Origin: Phycisphaerales bacterium
GTDB lineage: Bacteria > Planctomycetota > Phycisphaerae > Phycisphaerales > UBA1924
NCBI GenBank assembly: GCA_905339235.1
Contig: CAJPFG010000017.1
Coordinates: forward strand, 62,001 to 126,000
Length of the DNA: 64,000 bases
Direction of reading: 5' to 3'
Part shown: positions 36,266 to 45,813 of the stretch, in pieces
How positions within the stretch are numbered: position 1 is the stretch's first letter
How the letters are laid out: every line of letters starts with the position of its first letter
The notes under the pieces: generated by a model
Told to the model about the DNA's origin: nothing
Seen by the model: only the letters and a program-made list of their open reading frames with translations
Database searches by the model: none
Made by a program: the position numbers and the translations under genes

Positions 36266-37350
36266 GAAACTTCCGGCATGCGTTCTCGCTGGTGGAGGTG
36301 CTGATCTCGATCGTGGTGCTCGCGCTGGGCCTGCTGGGGCTCGCGGCGGTGTTCCCCGCGGTGATCCTGGAGCAGCGGGTGGCATCCGACACGGTGCAGG
36401 GCGTGTCGATGGAAAAGTCGGTGGTGGAGTGGATCGAGGGCAGCGCGTTGTTCCGTGAGCGCTCGATGAACGAGGATAATGACAGCGCGACCAACCGTCG
36501 CGGCTGGCGGATCCTGCTGGCGGAGCCGACGTGGTCGCAGAAGGGTTCGTGGTCGCCGGCGTTCATGACGACGGCGGCGGTTGTGCCGTTCCCCGCGGGC
36601 GTCGGGCTGGCGGTGAACTCCGCGACAGGCTGGGTCGGCGTGGGCGACGCCGGCGGACATGCCTTCGGCATTCCGCTGGAAGACCGGCTCTTCCCCTCGC
36701 CGTATTCCTTCGCGGGCGATCCTCGTTTCGTCTGGGATTTTGCCTGCCGCCGGATCGAGGGCGGAACGCGTGCGGTGTCGCAGCAGCCCACCATCGCCAA
36801 CTCGGTGGACGACAGCGTGCAGATCGCGTTCTTCGTGCGGAGGGTGGACGCGGGAATCCGGCTCCGGGGCGGGGCACGCAGCATCTCCGAATCGTTCCTC
36901 AACCGCAACCTGGCATGGACCAGCCGGCGGGTGCCGGTCGCGGCGGATGAGAACGGGCGTCCAGCCGGGGACGGGTTCGGCACGGGAACTTTGGCGCCAA
37001 CCTACTCGCCGATCTCGATGTTCAGTTACACGTTCTTTCCCGACGATTCGAACGCCGACCCGTCGTACCAACTGATCGTGCCCGGCGTCGCGGCGCCGAA
37101 CGGGTTTTACCCGGCGGATCCGCGTCCGTATGCCGCGCAGGTCGGTCAGCAGTTCGTGGACCAGATCGGCATCGTGCACAAAGTGGTGCAGGTGGTGCCC
37201 GCGTCGGGTTCGGACCCGATGTACGTGCGGGTTGAGCCGCCGATAGATCGTCGCGTGCCGGCGAAGGCGTTGCAACTGGCGGAAGAGAAGCGGATGCTGT
37301 ACACGCCGCAAGTGCCCGTCGCGGTGGTGATCCGGACGATCCGGCCATGA
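36262..37350 (+). CDS. Pseudopilin-like protein (PilV/GspI-like), Ala-Phe site
   Basis: The 362-residue protein begins MRNFRHA and then FSLVEVLISIVVLALGLLGLAAVFP. The LxxLA helix end is typical of PilV/GspI minor pilins. The large soluble part carries RRVDAGIRLRGG, SEPTWSQKGSW-like segments and a C-terminal VPVAVVIRTIRP strand. No family match beyond the N-terminus is obvious. The start overlaps the previous stop, and the stop overlaps a possible ATG of the next gene. Confidence 0.85.
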   Translation: MRNFRHAFSLVEVLISIVVLALGLLGLAAVFPAVILEQRVASDTVQGVSMEKSVVEWIEGSALFRERSMNEDNDSATNRRGWRILLAEPTWSQKGSWSPAFMTTAAVVPFPAGVGLAVNSATGWVGVGDAGGHAFGIPLEDRLFPSPYSFAGDPRFVWDFACRRIEGGTRAVSQQPTIANSVDDSVQIAFFVRRVDAGIRLRGGARSISESFLNRNLAWTSRRVPVAADENGRPAGDGFGTGTLAPTYSPISMFSYTFFPDDSNADPSYQLIVPGVAAPNGFYPADPRPYAAQVGQQFVDQIGIVHKVVQVVPASGSDPMYVRVEPPIDRRVPAKALQLAEEKRMLYTPQVPVAVVIRTIRP

Positions 37351-37382
37351 GTCTCCGCTCGCACCGAGCCAAGGAACCTGCG

Positions 37383-39158
37383 ATGTCCCGTACCAGACTC
37401 AACCCCCGACGCGAATCGCCTCGCATCGCCTTCACGCTGATGGAGATGATGGTCGCCATCGCGGCGGTGGCGGTGGTCTCGGTCGGGTTGGCGGCGATGT
37501 TTTCGGCGGTGGGGCGGACGGTGAGCGGCGGCAAGCGCGTAAGCCTGCTGAACAACTACGCCGGGCTGCTCGAGAGCCGCATGCGGCGGGATTTCGAGGC
37601 GATGACCCGCGAGGGGTTCATGGTGATCCGCCAGCAGTGGGTGCAGAAGGTCCCGCAGGAGACGATCAGCGGGATTCCGTTCGCGATTCCCGGCCCTGAC
37701 TCGGTCGCGGTTGACGAAGAGGGCCGCAATGAACGCCCGCGCCGATCCGACGAGATCATGTTTTTCACGCGCGGGAACTTCAAGTCCGCGCGACAGCCGC
37801 TGTATCCGGGCGTGACCGCCGAGAGCCACGAGGCCCGGGTCTATTACGGCATGGGCCAGCGGATGATTCCCGACTTGAACGATGACGCGTACCGGATGCC
37901 ACGGGTGTACGAGAAGAATCTCGACACAACCGCGCGGCTGGGCGCTCCCGGCGGGCCAAATCAATACGCCGGGGATTGGACCTTGCTGCGTCTCGAAACG
38001 CTGCTCGTGGACCAGAAAACCGCGACGAGCGCTGCTGCCTTTGTGGCTCCGGGCAATCTCGTGGCGGGGGATACCGACTGGCAGATTGGCCTTCAACCCG
38101 CCGTGGCGTCGGTATTCCGACGCCTGGCGTTGATGCCCGGCGGCGCCGCGCCAGCCTCGATTCGATTCGATAGCGGCCTCGCGGCAACCAAACCCACTAT
38201 CGCCTCTGGGATTGTAGATGTCGCAACATCGAACCTGAGCGAAGTTCGGATGGTCATCTTGGGAATGGCCGCGGCGCAGAGTGGGATGGGTGTGATTCCC
38301 GACAACGTTAATCTCGGCGTAGCGTACCCGTCGGCGAACTACATCGGGACTTCGTACGACTGGTCATCCTCGCCCGCTGCCGCCATTCGTCCTCCGACGC
38401 CCGAGTCGGTGGACGTGATGCACTCCTGGATGGACCAGGCGTGGCCGGCACAGTCCGCCACAGCCCGGCTGACGGGGACGTTTTACCCCTGTTCGACGGA
38501 CATCGAGGATGGCATCCGAGTTCGCTATGAGCCGCAGCCGCCAGACCTTCTCCAAGTGATCAAAGACCAGACGGCCGGCGCCTATCAGGTGGGCTACCAG
38601 CGCGCCGATCAACTGATGTTGGCATCTAACAACCTTCTCCCGCACTGCTCGGAGTTCATCGTGGAGTGGTCGCTGGGGATGCCCGGATCCGATGGTGGGA
38701 TGCCGGGAACCTCTGGTGAAGTTGCCTGGTACGGTCTGACGCGCTGGCGCGATCTGAACGGCAACGGCATTCCAGACGGCAACGACACGGAGATGGTGAA
38801 TCCCTATCCGTTCGACTCATGGGGGGTACCGCGGTACCTGAATGTCGGTTACAAGCGGCTCGACGGCACGTCTCAAACGCACCCCTATACCGAGCGGGTA
38901 TTTTACGGGTACAACCCGAACCCGCTTTCAAGCGTGCTGACGACGTATTTCGGCTACACGGACCCGACCTTCCGGCCGCCGCGGTTTAATGCGAACGGCA
39001 CGCCGATCAACCAGCAGCAGCCGACGACTCCCTCGGTCCCGTGGCCCTGGCCGCGGATGATCCGCGTGACGGTGACGATCTCGGATGCGCAGGACCCGGC
39101 GATCGAGAGCACGTTTCAGTTTGTGTTCAGCACGCCGGAGGACCCGGGGATCAGGTAG
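37383..39158 (+). CDS. Large pseudopilin-like protein (PilW/GspJ-like), Ala-Phe site
   Basis: The 591-residue protein starts at ATG 37383 with AAGGA six bases before. Its leader ends SPRIA, then FTLMEMMVAIAAVAVVSVGLAAMF. An ATG at 37347 is also in frame and would give a 28-residue leader. A short LLNNYAGLLESRMRRDFEAM helix follows as in GspJ/PilW. Much of the remainder looks like a beta-rich domain with WYGLTRWRDLNGNGIPDGND, a possible calcium loop, near residue 460. It is far longer than typical GspJ (about 200). Confidence 0.82.
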   Translation: MSRTRLNPRRESPRIAFTLMEMMVAIAAVAVVSVGLAAMFSAVGRTVSGGKRVSLLNNYAGLLESRMRRDFEAMTREGFMVIRQQWVQKVPQETISGIPFAIPGPDSVAVDEEGRNERPRRSDEIMFFTRGNFKSARQPLYPGVTAESHEARVYYGMGQRMIPDLNDDAYRMPRVYEKNLDTTARLGAPGGPNQYAGDWTLLRLETLLVDQKTATSAAAFVAPGNLVAGDTDWQIGLQPAVASVFRRLALMPGGAAPASIRFDSGLAATKPTIASGIVDVATSNLSEVRMVILGMAAAQSGMGVIPDNVNLGVAYPSANYIGTSYDWSSSPAAAIRPPTPESVDVMHSWMDQAWPAQSATARLTGTFYPCSTDIEDGIRVRYEPQPPDLLQVIKDQTAGAYQVGYQRADQLMLASNNLLPHCSEFIVEWSLGMPGSDGGMPGTSGEVAWYGLTRWRDLNGNGIPDGNDTEMVNPYPFDSWGVPRYLNVGYKRLDGTSQTHPYTERVFYGYNPNPLSSVLTTYFGYTDPTFRPPRFNANGTPINQQQPTTPSVPWPWPRMIRVTVTISDAQDPAIESTFQFVFSTPEDPGIR

Positions 39159-39214
39159 AGGATTTCCGCCGCGGTCGCGGGGGCGCGACGCGGCCAGCGC
39201 AAGGAGTTGAGTAC

Positions 39215-42200
39215 ATGAACGAGTCACCCAGGAAGTCAGGGCAGTCTCGGATGGGGCTGTCGGGGGTGCTGCGGACGCTGGCGGGCGCCCCGGCCGCGTG
39301 GCGTGCGAAGCGTCGCGGCTCGTTTCTGGTGCTGGTGGTTGGGACGCTGGCGTTGCTGTCGGTGTTTGCGATCCTGTACGTGTCAATCGGGAACCAGGAC
39401 CTGCGGACGCGGGGCTCGCTGATCCGGCGTGAGGCGCTGGACGACGTTCCGGAACAGATGGCGCGGTACATCGCCGACGACATCATCGCGCGGGACGCGC
39501 GGGCGCGTTGGTACCCCAATGATGTGCCCGACCCGGCTGATGCTCGTTTTCCCATGGGCTGGCGGGAAGCGACCGACTATCCCAGCATCAACTGGGCCCA
39601 GCGCAGCAACGGGCTGACATCCGCGACGTTCTTCGACCCCACGGGCACCATGGATCGGCCCGAGGAATACCGATTCGGACCCACGGGCAACTTCCCGGCG
39701 CGCTGGCTGCCGACGGACCCGTGGCTGGCGGCGCTGGAGCCGACGTGGCTCAACTACGACGGCCTGGGACTGAACTCCGGCGAGACGTTCTACAACCGCA
39801 ATCGCGACTGGGCGCAGATCAGCAACATCGCGCCCGACGGGCGGTTCGTGAACCTCTGGAACCTGAAGAACAACTTCGACGCGCTGCCGGGCGTCGGGCT
39901 GGACCCCCGCGGCCTGCCGCGCCTGAGCATGGATCTCTCGCTCTTCGGGGCGGACGGCCGAACGACGAATGACGCCGATTTCCACGTCGCGGCAGACCCG
40001 CAGATCCCGGCGTTCTGGACGGCTCGGCAGCAGGGCGCGTTCCGGCCAGTTGATTATGCAAATGGAAACGACCAGGACCCGAGCCGCAGAACATGGCCGC
40101 AATACCAATGGGCCGACGCCGACGGCGATGGCATGCTGGACTCGCGCTGGTTCGCGCTCATGGATTGGCGTGAGGGCACGCCGGGCCAGCCCGGCGGGGA
40201 CGTGGTGGATCTCCTTGACACCGACGGCTCGATCCGCTACTTCTTCGCCGCGCGGATCGTGGACCTCTCGGGGCTGATCAATGTGAACACGGCGGGGGAT
40301 TTTCTGGCGGACCCGGACTGGGCGAGTCCGGCGGGGATCAGCGGGGGAGACATTGACCTGCGGCGGTTGCTCACGCTGCGCGACCGGGTGAATGACGATC
40401 TCGGCATCGCGCCGGCGCCTCCTCAGGGCACGGCGTATGACGGGCTGTACGGGTCGCCCAACTCGACCCCGCCGGAGCAGTATGGTCCGGTGAACGGTCC
40501 AAACGCGTACGAGCCGATTCGGGCGCACAACATCGGGGTGCATTCGTATACCGCGTTGAGGCTGGGACTCGAGAGCCGGGCCGCGGTGCCGGCGGACGAC
40601 GTTACCGGGCGATACCTCGCCAGCGACGGGTTGTACGACGGCGGGTATGAATCGGACCTTGGCGTGCGGCCGATCCCGTATATCGGCCAGCCGGCCGCGG
40701 GCACGTCGTTCATCGAGCAGTTCCGAACGATCCCGGCGGCCCGCGCGGTGACGTTTGACCGGTTCACGAGCAGCGGCGTATCGAACGGGATGTTTACCGG
40801 CAACTTCCTGGGTTCGTATGTGGACCGATCTGCCCCTTCGATGCTGACGATTTCCGGGGCGTTTGGGCTGCTGGACCTGTCGGAGTTGCTGACCTTCCGC
40901 GCGACCAACGACTTGTCGGCGACATCGAATTTGGAGGCGGTTCTCGGCGGCGGGCGCGACGACAGCGGTCCCCCCGGGCCCGGCACCCCGAGCGTGACCC
41001 GGCGCCTGAGCGTAATGCGGATCAACCGGGCGATGGATTCGGAAGGGCACCGGGACTTCGACTCGCCCCTGGCGACATCGCGGACGCTGCTGCACTTCGC
41101 CGCGGATGTGCGCCAGCGCCTGACCACGCTCAGCGGCGGTCGCGAGTTCCGCAACGCGCGGGGCGTGAGCCAGGATGAGATCCTGACCTCGGAACTCAAG
41201 ATCGACGCGGGCAGGGCGATCTCCGGCGGGAACGGCTCGTTACTCTTCAGGGGCTATGTGCGGGCGCTCGCGGGTGAGGCGAAGACGGGGATGTGGAACA
41301 CCGAGGCCTCGGCGGGGCGGACGCCCGAGCAGACGCTGTTCTACGGGTACAACGGGGCGGAACTGGCGGTTCACGTCGCGGGGCATATGGCGGCGAACGC
41401 GGCGGATGCGTTCGACGCGGGCTCTTCGCCGCGGGCGTTCACGCTGGTGACGGACCGGTCGTTCGGAACGACCATCGAAGCGGCGGACCGGGCTGCGAAC
41501 CCGGACATGCAGATCTTCCCCGCGGCGCATGTTCAATCGACGAGGATGGACGTGTCCGAGGCGCTGGGCGCGGGCTCGATCGCCGACGCCGCGGGCACGG
41601 GCGGTGGCGACACGCCCATCGCGCCGGCGGTGAACATCTTCGGGGTGGAGGCCCAGCCGTTCATCACGCAGGTGACGACGTTTACGGTGTACACGGATGC
41701 GCCGGGCAGCGTGCCGGGGGCCGTGGACGAGGATCCCGGCACCGAGGTCACGATCGACGGGAAGATCGACCCGGCCAACGCGGACTTCCTATACCGGGTG
41801 GTCGCGTTCCAGATCACGAACCCCTTCGGCGTGGATATCACGCTTCCCAGCAATCCGACGGGGGATGCGCAGTTCTTCAACGTCCTCCATCCGCAGTTCC
41901 CGGCGATCGACCGCGAGGACGGGTTCTACTACATCGAGTTCGGCGGGAAGTACTTCAAACTCGCGCGGCTGCAGGAAGAGGTGTACATCGACGCCGCGAC
42001 CGCCACGCAGGACGAGGCGAACAACGTGCCGTCGCTCGGAGACGATAACAAGATCGGCGAGTACGTTCCGGGAACGGCGGGCGCCGAGCCGATCACGCTG
42101 CACCCCATCAGCATCCCAGCGGGGAGGACGATCTCGGTGTACACGATCAGCCAGGTCCCCCGGCGGATCCTGTCGGACCGGATCCTGCGGGTTGACGTGG

Positions 42201-44317
42201 CGCTCGACGGCCAATCCGGCCAACCCTCGCCGCGGAACATGCGGAGCACTATCCACCGCGCCATCGAGCACAACCTGCGGGCAGGGACGGACATGGCGGG
42301 GGCCTACTGGATCCCCGAGTTCACGCCCGCGGACGGGAAGATCCACCTGCCCGCGAGCGGGGCCGACGAGGATCCGCTTCCCTCCGGCGCGACCGTGGCC
42401 AACCTGTACCGCGCCGTGCGCCTGGGGAGTTCGACGATCGCCGGTGAGGGCCACCGGATGAACGTCTCGGTCCCGGGCACCTACTGGGACCTCACGACCG
42501 GCCCGACCAACAACACGCCCGAGATGTACGACCAGGTCAACCGGCGCGAGAACGACCGCCTTATGGACCGGATGCGCATCGTGGGCGACCTCAATCGGAA
42601 GATCCCCGACGGCGACCAGGAGGTCAACGGAACCGATGTGGACGAGGACGACCTCGGGTACACGATCGCGCTGTGGGCGAACGTGCACCGGCCGCGCGAC
42701 CCGGGAACCGGCGGCACGCCGAATATCCCGGTGGGTGCGTTCCCGGCGTACTGCCTGGAGCCCAAGTACTTCGCGGGCTGGAACGTCGCGGTGACCGACC
42801 CGGCCAACCCGTCGAGCCTGCAGCGGACCGACTTCAGCGGGAACGACGGGGGCGAGTACACGGTTCCGGGTTGGCGGTCGTTCATGTACAACAACGCGAT
42901 CGCGACGCTCCCGTCGCACGTGGCGCCGAACAACTTCCCCGCGTCGATGCCCAAGGTGGGCACGGCCCCGCGCAACAACCCCGCGATCCCCGACACTGCC
43001 AACTACCAGCAGCACTACGCCGAAATCGTGCTCCCCAACGGGTCGTCGTCGGGAGCCAACGCCACCGCCACGGCCTTCCGGCTCGGCGATCTGCTGCTGC
43101 CGCTGGGAATCGGGCCGTGCGAGAAGCCCCTGCGGATGGATCTGACGCTCGAGACCGACCTGCGGCTGCGCTGGACCACGCTCGGTGAGGCGATGGCGAG
43201 CGCGCTGGGATATGAAGTCGCGATCCCCGCGGGCGTCGTGGCCGAGGAAGCGATGTCGCTCTTCACGCCGCGGCCGGACCCGGCCGGTTCGGGCGTGGCG
43301 CTCACGGTCCTGGACCGCGGCGGCCTGAAACTCGACGCGTACGCGCCATTTCTCGATGTGAACACCGACGGGATGTTCAGTCCGCCGCCCACGGGGACCG
43401 ACGAGCGGCGCGGGCTTGAACTCCCGCCCGCCATGGCGATCTTTGACGAGTTCAGCGTGCAGATGCCGTTCGACCAGACGGTCGCGACGGATGTTCTGGA
43501 GCGTGCCAGCCGGCCCTCGCGGCTGGGCATTGTGAATATCAACACGGCGCCGCTGGCGGTGGCGCGGTGCCTGCCGATGCTCAGCCCGCCCCCGGCGACG
43601 GACCCGGCGGCCGTGCAGTGGTGGTGGTGGTCGGCCGCGAACGGCCTGAAGGAAACCTCCGACGTCGCGGCGACGGCGATTGCGTACAGGGATAAGAAGG
43701 ACGAGCGTCTGCGGCCGCAGAGCGCATCGAACGGTCCGTCCACGGGCGTGGTGACGTTCGCGGACCTTGATCAGGCCGGCGCGCAGCCGATCCCGCCGAA
43801 TCAGCCCTACGACCTGCTGAACGGGCGCTCGTACTGGTCGTCGATCCCCGGGTTGAACGAGAATCCGGGATTCCGGTCGGTGGGCGAGTTGCTGGCGGTG
43901 CAGTTCAATGACGGAGCGGCCTCCGCACTGCAGTACTCGAGCAACATGAAGTACCTCGGGAACGACCTGGACGCGTCCTCCGTGCCGCAGAACAACCCGA
44001 AGAAGGGCGTGACGCCCGTGCAGTACTCGACCGGCGGCGGTCCGGCCTTTGACACTCTCGCCAACGAGTACAAGGAGCAACTCACTGTCTTCCAGGGCGT
44101 GGCGAACACCGTGACGACGCGCTCGGACATTTACGCGTGCTGGTTCGTCGTGCACGGGTACAAGAAGAGCGACGTGGAGAACCTGAAGCCCGAGGACCCC
44201 GTCGTGCCGTCGGTCAAGCGCCGGTTCCTGATGGTCGTGGACCGGTCGAAGGTCGTGAAGCGCGGCGACAAGGCCGAGATCCTGCTGATGAAGGAAGTGC
44301 CCTACCAGCCTCAGTAG
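39215..44317 (+). CDS. Giant GspK/PilX-like secretion or pilus protein
   Basis: The 1700-residue protein has AAGGAG before its ATG. After about 30 basic residues a single membrane helix (RRGSFLVLVVGTLALLSV onward, about 35-56) is followed by a huge extracytoplasmic part. Two Asn-x-Asn-Thr-Ala motifs, diagnostic of GspK-type minor pseudopilins, occur: LINVNTAGD near 352 and IVNINTAPLA near 1437. Calcium-like DADGDGMLDSRW lies near 305. GspK is usually around 300-600 residues, so this protein is exceptionally long. It ends the pseudopilin row and probably caps the fibre. A terminator-like hairpin lies just downstream. Confidence 0.85.
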   Translation: MNESPRKSGQSRMGLSGVLRTLAGAPAAWRAKRRGSFLVLVVGTLALLSVFAILYVSIGNQDLRTRGSLIRREALDDVPEQMARYIADDIIARDARARWYPNDVPDPADARFPMGWREATDYPSINWAQRSNGLTSATFFDPTGTMDRPEEYRFGPTGNFPARWLPTDPWLAALEPTWLNYDGLGLNSGETFYNRNRDWAQISNIAPDGRFVNLWNLKNNFDALPGVGLDPRGLPRLSMDLSLFGADGRTTNDADFHVAADPQIPAFWTARQQGAFRPVDYANGNDQDPSRRTWPQYQWADADGDGMLDSRWFALMDWREGTPGQPGGDVVDLLDTDGSIRYFFAARIVDLSGLINVNTAGDFLADPDWASPAGISGGDIDLRRLLTLRDRVNDDLGIAPAPPQGTAYDGLYGSPNSTPPEQYGPVNGPNAYEPIRAHNIGVHSYTALRLGLESRAAVPADDVTGRYLASDGLYDGGYESDLGVRPIPYIGQPAAGTSFIEQFRTIPAARAVTFDRFTSSGVSNGMFTGNFLGSYVDRSAPSMLTISGAFGLLDLSELLTFRATNDLSATSNLEAVLGGGRDDSGPPGPGTPSVTRRLSVMRINRAMDSEGHRDFDSPLATSRTLLHFAADVRQRLTTLSGGREFRNARGVSQDEILTSELKIDAGRAISGGNGSLLFRGYVRALAGEAKTGMWNTEASAGRTPEQTLFYGYNGAELAVHVAGHMAANAADAFDAGSSPRAFTLVTDRSFGTTIEAADRAANPDMQIFPAAHVQSTRMDVSEALGAGSIADAAGTGGGDTPIAPAVNIFGVEAQPFITQVTTFTVYTDAPGSVPGAVDEDPGTEVTIDGKIDPANADFLYRVVAFQITNPFGVDITLPSNPTGDAQFFNVLHPQFPAIDREDGFYYIEFGGKYFKLARLQEEVYIDAATATQDEANNVPSLGDDNKIGEYVPGTAGAEPITLHPISIPAGRTISVYTISQVPRRILSDRILRVDVALDGQSGQPSPRNMRSTIHRAIEHNLRAGTDMAGAYWIPEFTPADGKIHLPASGADEDPLPSGATVANLYRAVRLGSSTIAGEGHRMNVSVPGTYWDLTTGPTNNTPEMYDQVNRRENDRLMDRMRIVGDLNRKIPDGDQEVNGTDVDEDDLGYTIALWANVHRPRDPGTGGTPNIPVGAFPAYCLEPKYFAGWNVAVTDPANPSSLQRTDFSGNDGGEYTVPGWRSFMYNNAIATLPSHVAPNNFPASMPKVGTAPRNNPAIPDTANYQQHYAEIVLPNGSSSGANATATAFRLGDLLLPLGIGPCEKPLRMDLTLETDLRLRWTTLGEAMASALGYEVAIPAGVVAEEAMSLFTPRPDPAGSGVALTVLDRGGLKLDAYAPFLDVNTDGMFSPPPTGTDERRGLELPPAMAIFDEFSVQMPFDQTVATDVLERASRPSRLGIVNINTAPLAVARCLPMLSPPPATDPAAVQWWWWSAANGLKETSDVAATAIAYRDKKDERLRPQSASNGPSTGVVTFADLDQAGAQPIPPNQPYDLLNGRSYWSSIPGLNENPGFRSVGELLAVQFNDGAASALQYSSNMKYLGNDLDASSVPQNNPKKGVTPVQYSTGGGPAFDTLANEYKEQLTVFQGVANTVTTRSDIYACWFVVHGYKKSDVENLKPEDPVVPSVKRRFLMVVDRSKVVKRGDKAEILLMKEVPYQPQ

Positions 44318-44331
44318 ATTCGTCCAAGTCT

Positions 44332-44382
44332 GACAGCCCCCACCCTCCGCTGCGGTGCGTCACCCGGCGGGGGGTCTTTTTT
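44332..44382 (+). terminator. Probable intrinsic terminator after the pilus cluster
   Basis: A C-rich arm (GCCCCCACCC) and a G-rich arm (GGCGGGGGGT) enclose a small CCGCTGCGG hairpin and are followed by TCTTTTTT. It lies 15 bases after the stop of the giant GspK-like gene. Confidence 0.6.
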
Positions 44383-44462
44383 GGAATGCGGAAGGATGAA
44401 TGCGGAATGCTGATGCGACTTGCGCGTTTCGCCATCCGCCACCCGCCCTACCCTTGCTCGCC

Positions 44463-44536
44463 CAGGGTGTAGCTCAGCTTGGTAGAGCGTGTGGTTTGGG
44501 TCCACAAGGTCGCAGGTTCGAATCCTGTCACCCTGA
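44463..44536 (+). tRNA. tRNA-Pro (anticodon UGG)
   Basis: A 74-nt cloverleaf has acceptor arms CAGGGTG/CACCCTG plus discriminator A, D arm GCTC/GAGC, anticodon stem TGTGG/CCACA with loop TTTGGGT giving anticodon TGG, and T arm GCAGG-TTCGAAT-CCTGT. CCA is not encoded. The gene is intact and lies between the pilus cluster and the VWA operon end. Confidence 0.95.
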
Positions 44537-44577
44537 TTCGCAAGAGTGCGAGCGAGCGATTTGATGAGGCGCCGTGT

Positions 44578-45801
44578 TCAGCGCGACGGATTCACGGACG
44601 CCACTTTCGAGGCCAGGGCCTTGAGGTCGTTCCCCCGCAGCACTCCGGCGAGCAGTTCGGGAAGGCGTTCGGGGGTGCATCCGAAGCAGGGCATGCCCAT
44701 ATTGGCCAGTTGGCCCGCGAGTTTCTCGTTGTGCGAGGGCACGCCCTGGTCGGAGATCGCCAGCAGGCCGACGGCCGTGATGCCGCTCTCCAGCAGGAAC
44801 TCCATCTTCTTCAGGAAGCGGCCGGTGTTCGGGCTGGTGTCTTGCAGGTCGGCGAGGAGGACGTACAGGGTCTTGGCGGGCGTGTGCATGAAACGCTCGC
44901 AGTAACAGGTGGCCTTCCAGTAGTCTTCGGCTCCGCCGAGTTGCACGCCGAAGAGCAAGTCCACCGGGTCGGAGCAGTGCTCGGTGAGGTCCACGACGTC
45001 CTCATGGTTGAATGCGACCACGTGCGTCTCGACCGCGCCGATGCTGGCGAGGATCGCGCCCATGATCCCGCCGTAGATCAGCGACGTCGCCATCGAGCCC
45101 GACTGGTCCATCGCGATGATGATGTTCCACTGGTTCTGCCGCTGCTGGCGGCTGAAGAACGAGAGGTGCTCGGGGATGATCGTGCCGAGATCGGGCTGGT
45201 AGTTGCGGATGTTGCGCCGGATGGTGCGTGGCCAGTCGAGATTCGGCAGGCTGCGGAAGGGGCTGTGGCGGTTGCGCTGGAGCGCCCCGCGGATGGCCTG
45301 CGTGAACTGCGATTCCAGACGCTTGCGCACGTCCTCGACGACGCGCCGCACCAGATCGCGGGCCGCGGCCTTGGCCTTCTCGGGCACCATGTTCTTCATG
45401 GCGAGCACGGTGGCCGCCAGATCGAGCGAGGGCTCGACGTTGGCCAGGATCTCGGGCTCGAGGAGGAGCTGCTTGAGGCCGCGGCGTTCGATGGCGTCTT
45501 TCTGGAGCAGCACCACGATGTCCTTGGGAAAGAACGTGCGGATCTGGTCCAGCCACTTTGCGACCTTGGGAAACGAGCGGCCCTTGACGGCCCCGTGCGG
45601 GGCTCCGTCGATGGGGCGTTCCCACTCGCTGCGGTCCAACTCGTCGCCGGTGTAGATCGCCTCCAGGGCCTCGTCGAGTTCGCTCTGGTCGCCGCCGAGG
45701 ATCGGCTGGCCGACGCAGTTTCCCATCTCTTGGAGCGGACCTTCCGCGGACTTTCCGAGGATCAGGCGCCATCGGGCGAGTTGGGCTGGGTCGATCGGCA
45801 T
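44578..45801 (-). CDS. VWA-domain protein of the MoxR/SWIM cluster
   Basis: The 407-residue protein has a helical N-terminal half and a von Willebrand A domain in its second half. The metal site motif is AMDQSGSMATS (about residue 230-240), an Asp-x-Ser-x-Ser form, with supporting Thr/Asp in the ADLQDTSPN region. VWA proteins encoded next to MoxR ATPases are thought to be clients or adaptors that the ATPase remodels. It is the last gene of the five-gene minus-strand operon, 12 bp after the DUF5682-like gene. Confidence 0.92.
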   Translation of the reverse strand: MPIDPAQLARWRLILGKSAEGPLQEMGNCVGQPILGGDQSELDEALEAIYTGDELDRSEWERPIDGAPHGAVKGRSFPKVAKWLDQIRTFFPKDIVVLLQKDAIERRGLKQLLLEPEILANVEPSLDLAATVLAMKNMVPEKAKAAARDLVRRVVEDVRKRLESQFTQAIRGALQRNRHSPFRSLPNLDWPRTIRRNIRNYQPDLGTIIPEHLSFFSRQQRQNQWNIIIAMDQSGSMATSLIYGGIMGAILASIGAVETHVVAFNHEDVVDLTEHCSDPVDLLFGVQLGGAEDYWKATCYCERFMHTPAKTLYVLLADLQDTSPNTGRFLKKMEFLLESGITAVGLLAISDQGVPSHNEKLAGQLANMGMPCFGCTPERLPELLAGVLRGNDLKALASKVASVNPSR

Positions 45802-45813
45802 GAGGGCGTCCGT

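Noticed and set aside
41789..44155. A 788-codon minus-strand open frame opposite the giant GspK-like gene
   Set aside because: No protein-like features; it is an antisense shadow of a GC-rich gene.
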